64,000 bases of DNA from Acidovorax sp. 1608163 (GCF_003669015.1 NZ_CP033069.1:186001-250000), one strand, 5' to 3'; positions 44,364 to 52,334 are shown, numbered from the stretch's first letter. The notes: a model not told the origin generated them from the sequence alone. Numbers and translations: made by a program.

Positions 44364-44763
44364 GCGGGCTTCCTTGCAAAAAGAGGTTCAAAGGGGCGGC
44401 GCAGTGATGGGGCAGGGGGCCATCGCCGCCGGGTGATGGGTGGCGATGGCGGCCGCAGATGCGCAGCCCCGTCCACCACCGCAGACACGATTGGACGGTG
44501 GAACCGGGGTGCCTGCGATGCGCCGGGCACGGGTCATGCCATGCAGTGGGTGCATGCCTCGCCAGGGCACACCCGTGCCTGGTTGGCTCCGCTTTGGTGG
44601 GGCGCTGGTGCAGTGCCGGTGGCGCGATGGCCCCGGCAGCTGTGAAGGCCCTGGCTATGGCCGGTGTCGGCAGGTGCTTCTGTTTTGATAGCTTCTGGCG
44701 CTTATGCAGTAAGCGCTGGAGGCTGATTTCGGTAGTGGATGCGAGCTGATGCGCCGGGGCGCC
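44364..44763. other. 400-base intergenic region, no gene seen
   Basis: It lies between the starts of the DJ-1 gene and the end of rarD. It holds copy 7 of the dispersed palindrome (44681-44730) and the promoter side of the DJ-1 gene. Short open frames in it have neither ribosome-binding sites nor family similarity. Confidence 0.55.
44681..44730 (+). repeat. Dispersed TAGCGCTT palindrome, copy 7
   Basis: TGTTTTGATAGCTTCTGGCGCT, then TATGCAGTAAGCGCTGGAGGC. It lies 34 bases from the rarD stop and could terminate that gene. Confidence 0.8.
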
Positions 44764-45669
44764 CTACGCCGCCGCTGCCTTGGCCGCTGTGGCTTTGCGT
44801 GCCGCCCACAGCCCCTCGGCCGTGTACAGCGCCAGCGCCGCCCAGATCAGCACAAAGCCCACGGCGCGCGGGCCGGCGAAGGGCTCGTCGTACAGAAACA
44901 CGCCCATCAGCGCCAGGATGGAGGGGGTGATGTATTGCAGGAACCCCATGGTGGACAGCGGCACGCGCCGCGCCCCGGCGGCAAACAGCAGCAGCGGGAT
45001 GGCGGTGACGGGGCCGCTCAACACAAAGAAAAGCCAGGTGTGCGTGTCGTGTGCGGGCCAATGCTGGGTGGTGCTGACGGGGCCGGTGGGGCCCAGGCAC
45101 AGCAAGGCCACCAGGGCCAGGGGCGCGAGCAGCATGGTCTCCAGCGACATGCCTTCCAGCGGGCCCAGCACGGCCACCTTGCGCATCAGGCCGTAGAAGC
45201 CAAAGGTCAACGCAATCAGCAGCGCCAGCCAGGGCACATGGCCCGACTGCACCGCCATCCACAGCACGCCGCTGGCGGCCACGACAAAGGCCAGCCACTG
45301 GGCCCTGCGGGGGCGTTCGTGCAAAAAGACAAAGCCCAGCGCCACGTTGACCAGCGGCAGGATGAAGTAGCCCAGGCTGGCATCGAGCACATGGCCGTTG
45401 TTCACGGCCCAGATGTAGCTGAGCCAGTTGGCAGACAGCAGCAGCGCCGACACCGCGAACTTGCCCAGCAGCGCGGGGCTGCGGCGCACATCGCCCAGCC
45501 AGGCAAACCGGCGCAGCACCGCCAGCACGATGAGCACAAACACCAGCGACCACACCATGCGGTGCAGCACCACCTCCAGCGCCGTGGCGGCTTGCAGTTG
45601 CTTGAAGAACAGGGGGAACAGGCCCCACAGGACATAGGCCGACAGGCCGTACAGGATGCCGCTGGACAT
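44764..45669 (-). CDS. rarD: EamA-family transporter RarD
   Basis: A 301-residue inner-membrane protein of ten predicted helices. The opening GILYGLSAYVLWGLFPLFFK, LVVLHRMVWSL-like segment EVVLHRMVWSLVFV, and SANWLSYIWAVNNGHVLDAS are RarD signatures, as is TMGFLQYITPSILALMGVF. RarD relatives were named for chloramphenicol resistance but the substrate is unproven. The ATG at 45669 is used since the open frame upstream to 45867 crosses a hairpin repeat and has no similarity to the family. Confidence 0.92.
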   Translation of the reverse strand: MSSGILYGLSAYVLWGLFPLFFKQLQAATALEVVLHRMVWSLVFVLIVLAVLRRFAWLGDVRRSPALLGKFAVSALLLSANWLSYIWAVNNGHVLDASLGYFILPLVNVALGFVFLHERPRRAQWLAFVVAASGVLWMAVQSGHVPWLALLIALTFGFYGLMRKVAVLGPLEGMSLETMLLAPLALVALLCLGPTGPVSTTQHWPAHDTHTWLFFVLSGPVTAIPLLLFAAGARRVPLSTMGFLQYITPSILALMGVFLYDEPFAGPRAVGFVLIWAALALYTAEGLWAARKATAAKAAAA

Positions 45670-45705
45670 GGCGATAAGGCAGTTGCTATCGAAGAAGGGT
45701 GAGAA

Positions 45706-45750
45706 CCTGTTCACGGACTTTTCGCGATCTCCGAAAAGATCGTGAACAGG
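45706..45750. repeat. CCTGTTCACG hairpin element
   Basis: CCTGTTCACG-ga-CTTTTCG pairs with CGAAAAG-at-CGTGAACAGG. It is preceded by GAGAA, giving the AACCTGTTC end also seen at 60055. It lies in the leader of rarD, 37 bases from the start codon, where it could affect translation. Confidence 0.8.
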
Positions 45751-45977
45751 GTCCAAGGACAGGGGGAGTGGATTCGCCGCCCACCACGGCGTGGCGGCGC
45801 GCCCCGTTTTTTCTTCTTTGGCACTGGTGGCTGCGGGCAGCAGCCGGGGCGGGCTGCACGGTAACACGAACGGACAGAGCGTACGAACGGCGGGCAGGGC
45901 CGCTTCACGCGGTTTGCAGCGCTGCGCCGGGCGGGCAGCGGGCCGCTTGCACGGCCTGCTTCCTACTTTGTTTGCTC

Positions 45978-46027
45978 ATGTTTTGATAGCTGCAAGCGCT
46001 TTGAGGATAAGCGCTGGGGGCATTTGG
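45978..46027 (+). repeat. Dispersed TAGCGCTT palindrome, copy 8
   Basis: TGTTTTGATAGCTGCAAGCGCTT and GATAAGCGCTGGGGGC flank a short loop. It abuts the 3' end of the metallo-hydrolase gene and may terminate it. Confidence 0.78.
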
Positions 46028-46029
46028 GC

Positions 46030-47133
46030 TTACTTGCCGCTTTGCCACGCCACCAGGGTGGCCTGGGCGCATTCGTGCATCACGGTCAGTGCGCGTTGGG
46101 TGGCGTCTGCGCCAATGACGAAGGGGTTGGCGGAGCGGTTGCGCGCAGGGTGCCGGCTCTGCCCGGTCTGCTGCATCAGCGCCAGCTTCTCCACCGCCTG
46201 GTCAAAGCCGTTGTGGTTCGAGATGAACACGTCCACGTTCTGCGCACGGGCCACATCGCGCACGCGGGCCGTGGCGTCGATGTAGGCCTGCAGGCGTTCC
46301 ACGCGGTTGGGCTGGCGGCCAAAGTTGAACGAGGTGCCGCCCCACAGCAGCGTGCGGTGCACCTGACTGCCCTGGCGGGCACTGAATAGCAGGGACACCG
46401 TGCCCATGGTGTGCCCGGGCGTCATCAGGATGTCGATGGCGGTGTCGCCCAGGCGCAGGCGGTCGCCGTCTTTCAGGGCCAGGTCGGTGGCGGGGTTGCG
46501 TACGGGCGGGCGGCCCCAGTCGGGGCGGTCGAATTCGAGCTGGGTGGCGGTCATCTCCCAGTCGGGTGCGCCCATGTGCACGGCGGGGGCGTAGCGGCGG
46601 CGCAGGTAGCCCACGCCGCCGTAGTGGTCGCCATGGCCGTGGGTGACGATCACCATCTTGATCTGCGCCGGGTTCAGGCCCAGCCTGCGCATGCCAGCGT
46701 CGATGATGTGCTCGGCCTCGTCGTCGTTGTCCATGGCATCGACCAGGATCAGGCCCTGGCTGGTGGCAATGACCCAGGCGCTGACCCACTTGTTGCCCAC
46801 AAAGTACAGGTTGTCAAACGCCTGGCCGGGCGGCGGTGCGGGCAGGCGCATGAGTTGGTCGCGGGGCATGGCTTTGGGGTCGGCCATGGCGGGGTCGGCC
46901 ACTTCGCCCAGGCGCAGGTAGGGCAGCAGGTCGGTGCCCGCAGCCTTCTTGGCGGCGGCCAGGTGGCTTTGCACGCCGGGCAGTTGCGCGGCGGCGGGGC
47001 TGATGCCGCCAGCCACCATGGCGCAGCAGGCGCAGCCCATGGCCAGCATGCGGCGTCGGCCGGGGTTCAGGCCCTCGGGCGTATGGGCGGGGGTGGGCGC
47101 GGGCGTTCCCTCCAGAAATCGGAACAGCTTCAT
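46030..47133 (-). CDS. Exported metallo-beta-lactamase-fold hydrolase (B3-like)
   Basis: A 367-residue zinc hydrolase. The N-terminal RRRMLAMGCACCAMVAGGIS is a signal sequence, possibly Tat-dependent. The MBL core shows VIVTHGHGDHYGGVGYL (HxHxDH), ILMTPGHTMGTVSLLFSA and FISNHNGFDQAV, giving the His and Asp ligands expected for a two-zinc site, in the layout of subclass B3. The extra domain before the core (about 45-130, FDNLYFVGNKWVSAWVIAT) matches periplasmic MBL-fold hydrolases. Beta-lactam hydrolysis is possible but not implied. The ATG at 47133 begins the protein; the open frame to 47241 is intergenic. Confidence 0.87.
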   Translation of the reverse strand: MKLFRFLEGTPAPTPAHTPEGLNPGRRRMLAMGCACCAMVAGGISPAAAQLPGVQSHLAAAKKAAGTDLLPYLRLGEVADPAMADPKAMPRDQLMRLPAPPPGQAFDNLYFVGNKWVSAWVIATSQGLILVDAMDNDDEAEHIIDAGMRRLGLNPAQIKMVIVTHGHGDHYGGVGYLRRRYAPAVHMGAPDWEMTATQLEFDRPDWGRPPVRNPATDLALKDGDRLRLGDTAIDILMTPGHTMGTVSLLFSARQGSQVHRTLLWGGTSFNFGRQPNRVERLQAYIDATARVRDVARAQNVDVFISNHNGFDQAVEKLALMQQTGQSRHPARNRSANPFVIGADATQRALTVMHECAQATLVAWQSGK

Positions 47134-47285
47134 GGGCAAGTTTCTCCAGTGATCAGGTTGGCATGAACCAGGCTTGCTCGCCCGCAGGGGCGGTAGATGG
47201 TTATTTTTAATACCGGATACTGGAGTGGGGCACCGCTGCAAAGTTCCGCCTGTGCCGTGCGGGTGGGCGGCGCAAGCAGCAGGTG

Positions 47286-47340
47286 TTTGCTATTGTTTTG
47301 GTAGCTTGTTGCGCTTATTGTGCGGGCGGCGCAGGTGCTT
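47286..47340 (+). repeat. Dispersed TAGCGCTT palindrome, copy 9 (degenerate)
   Basis: TTTGCTATTGTTTTGGTAGCTTG then TTGCGCTTATTGTGC; the right arm is lost. It lies between the metallo-hydrolase and the flavin reductase genes. Confidence 0.55.
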
Positions 47341-47345
47341 TTGGT

Positions 47346-47966
47346 TCAAACCTTGACCGACGCACCCGTAGCATAGAACTGCCCGCCCGCCACGTAGTGC
47401 AGCGTGCGCAGGCTGTCGGGGGCGGAGTCAAACTCCCAGTGCCCGTTGCGGAACACGCGGTCGTCGGCCCAGGCGACCACCACTTCGCCAATGAACAGGT
47501 CATAGGCCTGCTGGTTGTGCGGCTCGGAGATCACGCGGCACACCAGCCAGGCGGCGCAGCCTTGCACCAGGGGCGGGTTGTGCTCTGCCGCGATGTCTGG
47601 CAGCGCAGGTGCGTCAAACAGTGGCACGGCGTGGCGCTGCAGCTTGTCGGGGTGGGTGTGGGCGCTTTCGGTGCCGATGGCTTCGGTCAGCGCGGCCATG
47701 GGCACGGTGGGCAGTTGCAGGGCAAAGTGGCCGCTGGCCTCGACCAGTTCGCGGGTGCGGGTGGCTTTGTCGAGCACCACGGTGACCTTGGGCGGGGCAA
47801 AGTCCAGCGCGCAGGCCCAGGCGGCAGCCATCACATTGCGCTGGCCCGCGTGCGCAGCCGACACCAGCACGGTGGGCCCGTGGTTGAGCAGCCGGTAGGC
47901 TTTGTCGAGCGGCACTGGGGTGAAGTGCGCTGGGTTTGTGAAGGTTGCAGAGGAAGGTGTCGTCAT
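47346..47966 (-). CDS. Flavin reductase family protein
   Basis: A 206-residue protein of the FMN-binding split-barrel flavin reductase family. LNHGPTVLVSAAHAGQRNVM and AAAWACALDFAPPKVTVVLD form the flavin-binding core, followed by TRELVEASGHFALQLPT and the C-terminal DLFIGEVVVAWADDRVF. Such proteins reduce FMN or FAD with NAD(P)H for a partner monooxygenase, or act alone; no monooxygenase lies nearby. A short hairpin of the CCTGTT family stands 40 bases upstream of the start. Confidence 0.88.
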   Translation of the reverse strand: MTTPSSATFTNPAHFTPVPLDKAYRLLNHGPTVLVSAAHAGQRNVMAAAWACALDFAPPKVTVVLDKATRTRELVEASGHFALQLPTVPMAALTEAIGTESAHTHPDKLQRHAVPLFDAPALPDIAAEHNPPLVQGCAAWLVCRVISEPHNQQAYDLFIGEVVVAWADDRVFRNGHWEFDSAPDSLRTLHYVAGGQFYATGASVKV

Positions 47967-48006
47967 GGTGTGCGCTGTCGCGGTGGTTTCAGGGCGGGGC
48001 TGAGAG

Positions 48007-48040
48007 CCTGTTTACGATCCCCTGCGAGATCGTAAACAGG
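48007..48040. repeat. CCTGTTTACGATC hairpin element
   Basis: Perfect 13-bp arms CCTGTTTACGATC and GATCGTAAACAGG with an 8-base loop, preceded by GAGAG. It lies between the divergent flavin reductase and VOC genes and is related to the 45706 hairpin. Confidence 0.85.
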
Positions 48041-48122
48041 CGCTTGGGCCAGGATGGCGGCTACGGGTACGATCCGCGCAACCTTTGCCCGCTATTGGGC
48101 GCCCCCTTTGGAGATCAAAACA

Positions 48123-48503
48123 ATGTTCAGTCACGTGATGCTGGGTGTGAATGACCTGGAAGTGTCTAAGAAGTTTTACGACGCCGTCCTCGGCACCCTG
48201 GGCGTGCCACCCGGTGTGGCCAACAAGAACCGCTACTTTTACCGCAGCCCCACGGGCACGTTCTGTATCTCTACCCCCATCAATGGTGAGACCGCCACGC
48301 ATGGCAATGGTGGCACCACCGGCTTTTTGGCCACATCGCCCGAGCAGGCCGATGCCTGGCATGCCGCAGGCGTGGCCAGCGGTGGTGTGACTTGCGAAGA
48401 CCCACCCGGCTATCGCGAAGGCCCCAGCGGCAAGCTGTACCTGGCCTACCTGCGTGACCCCACCGGCAACAAGCTGTGCGTTCTGCACCGGCCCGCTGCT
48501 TGA
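48123..48503 (+). CDS. VOC-family (glyoxalase-like) protein
   Basis: A 126-residue single glyoxalase/bleomycin-resistance-fold protein: FSHVMLGVNDLEVSKKFYDA at the start, with a His metal ligand, YFYRSPTGTFCISTP in the middle and YLRDPTGNKLCVLHRP at the end. Function is unknown; relatives are dimeric metalloenzymes or binding proteins. GGAG lies nine bases before the ATG at 48123; the frame open upstream from 48054 includes part of a repeat and is not coding. The gene is divergent from the flavin reductase. Confidence 0.88.
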   Translation: MFSHVMLGVNDLEVSKKFYDAVLGTLGVPPGVANKNRYFYRSPTGTFCISTPINGETATHGNGGTTGFLATSPEQADAWHAAGVASGGVTCEDPPGYREGPSGKLYLAYLRDPTGNKLCVLHRPAA

Positions 48504-48508
48504 TTGGT

Positions 48509-48553
48509 TTGCTCTATTTTTAAGAGCTTCTGGCGCTTGATTGGTAAGCGTAG
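48509..48553 (+). repeat. Dispersed TAGCGCTT palindrome, copy 10, interrupted
   Basis: TTAAGAGCTTCTGGCGCTTG, then TTGGTAAGCGTAG, where the copy is broken by a 169-base element; it resumes at 48717 as CTAGAGGCTC. See the repeat at 48551. Confidence 0.8.
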
Positions 48554-48719
48554 GGATCCTCTGCACGAATCGAGCTGGCCAAGTGTGCGCTGCGGATCGG
48601 GATGGGCTGCAAGGCGCAAAACGCAGCAATAGCCATCGCTATTGCGAGTATTTGCAACGACGCAGACCGCCCGAGACCGCAGATGCACACGGCGCGGTGA
48701 TTTGTGCAGAGGGTCCCTA
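48551..48719. mobile_element. MITE-like non-coding element with 21-bp inverted ends
   Basis: Left end TAGGGATCCTCTGCACGAATC and right end GATTTGTGCAGAGGGTCCCTA match in 19 of 21 positions as inverted repeats. The interior is non-coding and contains its own hairpin (GCAATAGC-catc-GCTATTGC). The element interrupts a dispersed palindrome at its CTAG, with TAG repeated at both borders, as expected for insertion with a short target duplication. No transposase is present, so it would depend on one elsewhere. Confidence 0.75.
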
Positions 48720-48756
48720 GAGGCTCTTTTTGTTTTGAATGATGGGACGGCTGCGG

Positions 48757-49374
48757 ATGCAATCTGCCAGTGCAACGATGTTTGACGAGGCGTACTACCA
48801 GCGCTTTTACTTTGACAAGAAAACCAGCGTGGTAGACCCGGCCCACACCGAGCGGCTGGGTGCGTTTGTGTGCAGCTACCTGCAGTACCTGCGCGTGCCG
48901 GTGCTGCGCGTGCTGGATGTGGGCTGCGGCATTGGCCTGTGGCGCGATGTGGTGGCGCGGCATTTCCCAACCGCGCAGTTCCATGGTGTGGAGTTCAGCA
49001 GCTACCTGTGCGAGCGTTTTGGGTGGGAGCGTGGATCGGTGGTGGACTACCGCGCCCACGACCCGGCCGAGCCGTTTGACCTGGTGATTTGCCAGGGTGT
49101 GCTGCCCTACCTGAACGAGGCCGATGCGAAAAAGGCCCTGCGCAACCTGGCCCGCCTGAGCCGAGGCGCGCTCTACATCGAAGCCGTGGCCCGCGAGGAC
49201 TGGGAAGACGACGTGGTGGACGAGCAGGTGACCGACCCGCGCATGCACAAGCACCCCGCCAGCCTGTACCGCCGCACGCTGGCCGAAGGCTTTACCGAAC
49301 TGGGCGGCGGGGTGTGGCTGAGCGAGCACGCCGAGGTGCCCCTGTTTGCTTTGGAGAAGGCGGGGCGGCGCTGA
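48757..49374 (+). CDS. Class I SAM-dependent methyltransferase
   Basis: A 205-residue methyltransferase. The SAM-binding motif I is VLRVLDVGCGIGLWRDVVAR, motif II is HGVEFSSYLCERFG, and FDLVICQGVLPYL holds motif IV. DEAYYQRFYFDKKTSV is the conserved start of this subgroup. The start is ambiguous: ATGs at 48739, 48757 and 48778 are in frame; 48757 has GGGA at a good distance and 48778 begins directly at the conserved part. The stop overlaps the ATG of the next gene by one base, so it heads a run of methyltransferase, DTW protein and RIO kinase, which hints at RNA or ribosome modification. Confidence 0.87.
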   Translation: MQSASATMFDEAYYQRFYFDKKTSVVDPAHTERLGAFVCSYLQYLRVPVLRVLDVGCGIGLWRDVVARHFPTAQFHGVEFSSYLCERFGWERGSVVDYRAHDPAEPFDLVICQGVLPYLNEADAKKALRNLARLSRGALYIEAVAREDWEDDVVDEQVTDPRMHKHPASLYRRTLAEGFTELGGGVWLSEHAEVPLFALEKAGRR

Positions 49375-50192
49375 TGCCGTTGCCACCCCTCGCCCCGCAG
49401 GCGCTTGGCGGCCCCCAAGCGCCCGCAGCTTCCCCTGCGCGCCCTGAATCCCCGTCGCCCCATGCCGTGGCCCGCCTGCGCACGGCGCGGCTGGCGCGCA
49501 GCGCCAAGCCCTTTTTGGCGCGCGGCGGCCCGCGTGGCGAGCGCTGCCCTGGCTGCCGCCTGGTGCCCAGCCACTGCCTGTGCGGCGTGTGCCCTGTGGT
49601 GCCCACGCGCGCCGGGGTGTGCCTGCTCATGGCAGACATCGAGCCCCTCAAGCCCAGCAACACCGGCTGGCTGATTGCCGATGTGGTGCCCGACACCTTT
49701 GCCTTTGGCTGGGCGCGCACCGAGGTGGACCCGGCCCTGCTGGCCTTGCTCGCCGACCCGCAGTGGCAGCCTTACGTGGTCTTCCCTGGCGAGTTCGTGG
49801 CGCCTGAGCGGGTGGTGACCGAGGTGGCCTTGCCCCCTGAAGGTGCCACCGACAGCAAACGCCCGCTGTTCATCCTGCTCGATGCCACCTGGCCCGAAGC
49901 GCGCAAGATGTTCCGCAAAAGCCCGTACATCGACCGCTTTCCGGTGCTGAGCCTGCAGCCCGAGCAGATCTCGCGCTACCAGCTGCGCCGCTCGCGCCGG
50001 GAGGACCACTTTTGCACCTCGGAAGTGGCAGGCCTGTGCCTGGACCTGGCGGGCGAGCCGCTGGCCGCGCAGGCGCTGCAGGCCTACCTGGACGTGTTCA
50101 CCCACCACTACCTGCAGGCCAAGCACCAACTGCCGCCCGACTGGCAGGGGCCTGAGCACCAGCGGTTGCGCGATGTGACCGCTGGCGGCTGA
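49374..50192 (+). CDS. tapT: DTW-domain protein, tRNA-uridine aminocarboxypropyltransferase-like
   Basis: A 272-residue DTW-domain protein. The family includes TapT (YfiP), which transfers the 3-amino-3-carboxypropyl group of SAM to U47 of tRNAs (acp3U). A zinc-binding cysteine cluster CPGCRLVPSHCLCGVCP lies near residue 60; the DTW signature appears as LLDATWPEARKMFR, and YQLRRSRREDHFCTSEVAGL is the conserved C-terminal motif. An N-terminal extension of about 50 residues is Pro/Ala-rich. The ATG overlaps the upstream stop (TGATG), indicating coupling to the methyltransferase gene. Symbol assigned by family, not by orthology test. Confidence 0.82.
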   Translation: MPLPPLAPQALGGPQAPAASPARPESPSPHAVARLRTARLARSAKPFLARGGPRGERCPGCRLVPSHCLCGVCPVVPTRAGVCLLMADIEPLKPSNTGWLIADVVPDTFAFGWARTEVDPALLALLADPQWQPYVVFPGEFVAPERVVTEVALPPEGATDSKRPLFILLDATWPEARKMFRKSPYIDRFPVLSLQPEQISRYQLRRSRREDHFCTSEVAGLCLDLAGEPLAAQALQAYLDVFTHHYLQAKHQLPPDWQGPEHQRLRDVTAGG

Positions 50193-50223
50193 GGGGCTTG
50201 CGCGCCGGGCGCAAAATGCACCG

Positions 50224-51102
50224 ATGAAAGCACCCCCCCGCCTGCAGTCCCTCATCGAGGAAGGCCTGATCGACACCGTGGTTCGGCAACTCATGAGCGG
50301 CAAGGAGGCCATGGTCTTTGTGGTGCGCTGCGGTGATGAAACACGCTGCGCCAAGATCTACAAAGAGGCCACCCACCGCAGCTTTCGCCAAGCCGTCGAT
50401 TACACCGAGAACCGCAAGGTCAAGAACTCGCGCTCGGCCCGCGCCATGGCCAAGGGCAGCAAGTTTGGCCGGCAAGAGCAAGAGGCCGCCTGGCAAAGCG
50501 CCGAGGTCGATGCGCTGTACCGCCTGGCCGCTGCGGGCGTGCGCGTGCCGCAGCCCTACAACTTTCACGATGGCGTGCTGCTGATGGAGCTGGTGACCGA
50601 CGCCCACGGCGACGCGGCCCCGCGCCTGAACGATGTGCGCTTTACGCCCGAAGACGCGCGCACCCACCACGCCACGCTGGTGGCCGAGGTGGTGCGCATG
50701 CTGTGTGCGGGTGTGGTGCATGGCGATTTGTCGGAGTTCAACATCCTGCTGGCCCACCTGCCGGGCACAGAAGGTGAAGAGGCGGGCCACGATGGCCCCG
50801 TCATCATCGACCTGCCCCAGGCCGTGGACGCTGCGGGCAACAACCACGCCCAGCGCATGCTGCTGCGCGACGTGGCCAACCTGCGCGACTTCTTCGGCCA
50901 GTTCGCCCCCGAGCTGCGCACCACCCAATACGGCCCCGAAATCTGGAGCCTGTACCAAAGCGGCCTGCTGACCAACGAGACCCCACTGAGCGGCGTGTAT
51001 GCCCCCGACCACGTCGATGTGGACATGCAAGCCGTGCTGCGCGAGATCGACGACGCACGCGACGAGGACGCGGCGCGCAGACTGCGCATGGCGGCGGGCT
51101 GA
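50224..51102 (+). CDS. RIO1-type atypical serine kinase
   Basis: A 292-residue RIO-family protein kinase. It shows the nucleotide loop LMSGKEAMVFVV, the catalytic Lys in RCAKIYKEATHRSF, a RIO1-like insert (RKVKNSRSARAMAKGSKFG), the hinge LLMELVT, the catalytic loop VVHGDLSEFNILL and the metal-binding PVIIDLPQAVD. RIO kinases act in ribosome biogenesis in archaea and eukaryotes; bacterial members have unknown substrates. It follows the DTW gene by 31 bases, so the three genes form one probable operon. Ends before copy 11 of the dispersed palindrome. Confidence 0.92.
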   Translation: MKAPPRLQSLIEEGLIDTVVRQLMSGKEAMVFVVRCGDETRCAKIYKEATHRSFRQAVDYTENRKVKNSRSARAMAKGSKFGRQEQEAAWQSAEVDALYRLAAAGVRVPQPYNFHDGVLLMELVTDAHGDAAPRLNDVRFTPEDARTHHATLVAEVVRMLCAGVVHGDLSEFNILLAHLPGTEGEEAGHDGPVIIDLPQAVDAAGNNHAQRMLLRDVANLRDFFGQFAPELRTTQYGPEIWSLYQSGLLTNETPLSGVYAPDHVDVDMQAVLREIDDARDEDAARRLRMAAG

Positions 51103-51167
51103 CGGTTTCCCGACCGCGTGGTGCTGCGCAACGCCCGCATGGCGAAGGTGCTGGGGCCGCGAGATAG

Positions 51168-51226
51168 CTCCTGATTTGATAGCTGCTGGCGCTTTTTTAT
51201 TAAGCGCTAGAGGCCAATTTGGCTTG
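51168..51226 (+). repeat. Dispersed TAGCGCTT palindrome, copy 11
   Basis: CTGATTTGATAGCTGCTGGCGCTT, then TTTATTAAGCGCTAGAGGCCAATTTGG. Near-consensus over the whole 50-base unit; with its T-rich loop it can serve as a terminator after the RIO kinase. Confidence 0.85.
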
Positions 51227-51332
51227 TCAACGGTGCGCCCCGCTGTGTTCATGTGCGCACGGGTGCCTTACAGTAGCCGCCCTGCAGCACGCAATCCCAC
51301 CCCACACCCCGGCCCCCGAGGGCTGCCCCCAC

Positions 51333-51584
51333 ATGACCAAAGAACTAGCCCGCCAACGCGAACTCAACCCCATGACCCTGTGCGAGCCCTGCCAGGGCAT
51401 CCAGCGCAACTGGCGCAAGGCCCCAGGCCACGCCGAGCTGGTGCAGCGCGGCAACCGCAAGGAAGACCGCGAGCAAGGCTCGGTCACCATCACCCGCTAT
51501 GTGTGCGACCGCTGCGGCACCGCCTGGGAATATGAAAACGACAAGTCCAACCAGAAGGCTGGCTGGTCGGTGGTGGGGCGCTGA
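51333..51584 (+). CDS. Small zinc-ribbon protein
   Basis: An 83-residue hydrophilic protein with two CxxC pairs, LCEPCQG near residue 15 and VCDRCGTAWEYE near residue 58, spaced as in a zinc ribbon. Between them is a basic stretch (RKAPGHAELVQRGNRKEDRE). It has no signal peptide. It may bind nucleic acid or be a small structural zinc protein. No standard ribosome-binding site stands before the ATG at 51333, so the start is tentative. Family not recognised. Confidence 0.7.
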   Translation: MTKELARQRELNPMTLCEPCQGIQRNWRKAPGHAELVQRGNRKEDREQGSVTITRYVCDRCGTAWEYENDKSNQKAGWSVVGR

Positions 51585-51631
51585 GCGCTGCCCTGCCGCC
51601 GCAGCAGGCCGTGCTGCAGCAAAAGTGAAAT

Positions 51632-51644
51632 AGTGCACAACATG
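51632..51644. promoter_or_regulatory. GCACA-aca-TGTGC dyad
   Basis: A perfect 5-bp dyad in the 228-base gap upstream of the periplasmic protein gene at 51813. It could be an operator; nothing identifies the regulator. Confidence 0.25.
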
Positions 51645-51812
51645 TGCCATTAAGCGTTGCAAAGGGCGATGTTTGGCGGTTGAGGCGCATTGGCGCGGCG
51701 CACAATGCGCCCGCTCCAGGGGCCTTTGAACAGGTTCGGGCAGGCACATGAAGGGCAGGCGCTGAGCGCACCCTTCGCCTGGGAGCATGTTTCAACCGAC
51801 TAAGGATTCCTG

Positions 51813-52229
51813 ATGAAATTCAACTCGCTCGTGCTCGCATCGTTGGCCTTGGCCGCCGCTTCTTTGGCCCACGCTGGCAAGGCAGAACGCGACTTCTACA
51901 CCGCCGAAGTGGAGCCCGCTGTGCGCAGCGCGGCCGGTGCGCTCAAGCAGTCTTGCGGTTGCGATGTGAAGATGGACGTGCAGATGAGCACCTTCCAGAC
52001 CGTGGACCACCTGCGCCAAGTGCGCTATGTGGCCGAATCCATTACTGAAAAAGCCCGCGGCTACTGCACCGATGCGCCTTCCAAGGCCGCTATCTGCAAG
52101 CTCAAAACCCTGGAGATTGCCCGCACCGGCACCGCAGCCTTCAAGTTTGCAGGCGGCAAGGGCACGGCCAGCACCGACGAAAGCTCTTACCCCCACTGGG
52201 ACATGATCACGACCGTGCTGGACAAGTAA
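51813..52229 (+). CDS. Periplasmic protein of unknown function
   Basis: A 138-residue protein with a clear signal peptide (LVLASLALAAASLAHA, cleavage near residue 21). The mature part has four cysteines (CGCD, YCTD, ICKL) that could form two disulfides and no recognised domain. AAGGA lies nine bases before the ATG. A strong bidirectional hairpin terminator follows at 52297, and the gene is convergent with the chemoreceptor at 52374. Confidence 0.8.
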   Translation: MKFNSLVLASLALAAASLAHAGKAERDFYTAEVEPAVRSAAGALKQSCGCDVKMDVQMSTFQTVDHLRQVRYVAESITEKARGYCTDAPSKAAICKLKTLEIARTGTAAFKFAGGKGTASTDESSYPHWDMITTVLDK

Positions 52230-52296
52230 TGGCCTGACGCTGCGCGGGGCCCCAAGCGGCCTGCGAATTCCCAGCGTTTTTGTCCTGCACACAGCC

Positions 52297-52334
52297 CAAC
52301 GCCCCGGACCGTATTGCACGGTGCCGGGGCGTTG
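52297..52334. terminator. Bidirectional hairpin terminator
   Basis: An 11-bp perfect stem CAACGCCCCGG/CCGGGGCGTTG extended by CCGT/ACGG around ATTGC, placed between two convergent genes. T-runs are weak on both sides, so it may work by blocking or RNA end protection. Confidence 0.7.

Larger units (their letters stand above)
45670..46029. other. 360-base intergenic region with hairpin and palindrome
   Basis: Upstream of rarD. It contains a long hairpin of the AACCTGTTC family (45706-45750) and copy 8 of the dispersed palindrome (45978-46027). No gene is evident. Confidence 0.6.

Noticed and set aside
46030..47133. Calling the metallo-hydrolase a carbapenemase
   Set aside because: The HxHxDH core is shared by many non-lactamase hydrolases; nothing in the sequence fixes the substrate.
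48012..48629. Minus-strand open frame across the VOC gene
   Set aside because: Antisense to a clear VOC gene and extends into the MITE-like element.
49173..50354. 393-codon minus-strand open frame
   Set aside because: Antisense shadow of the methyltransferase, DTW and RIO kinase genes.
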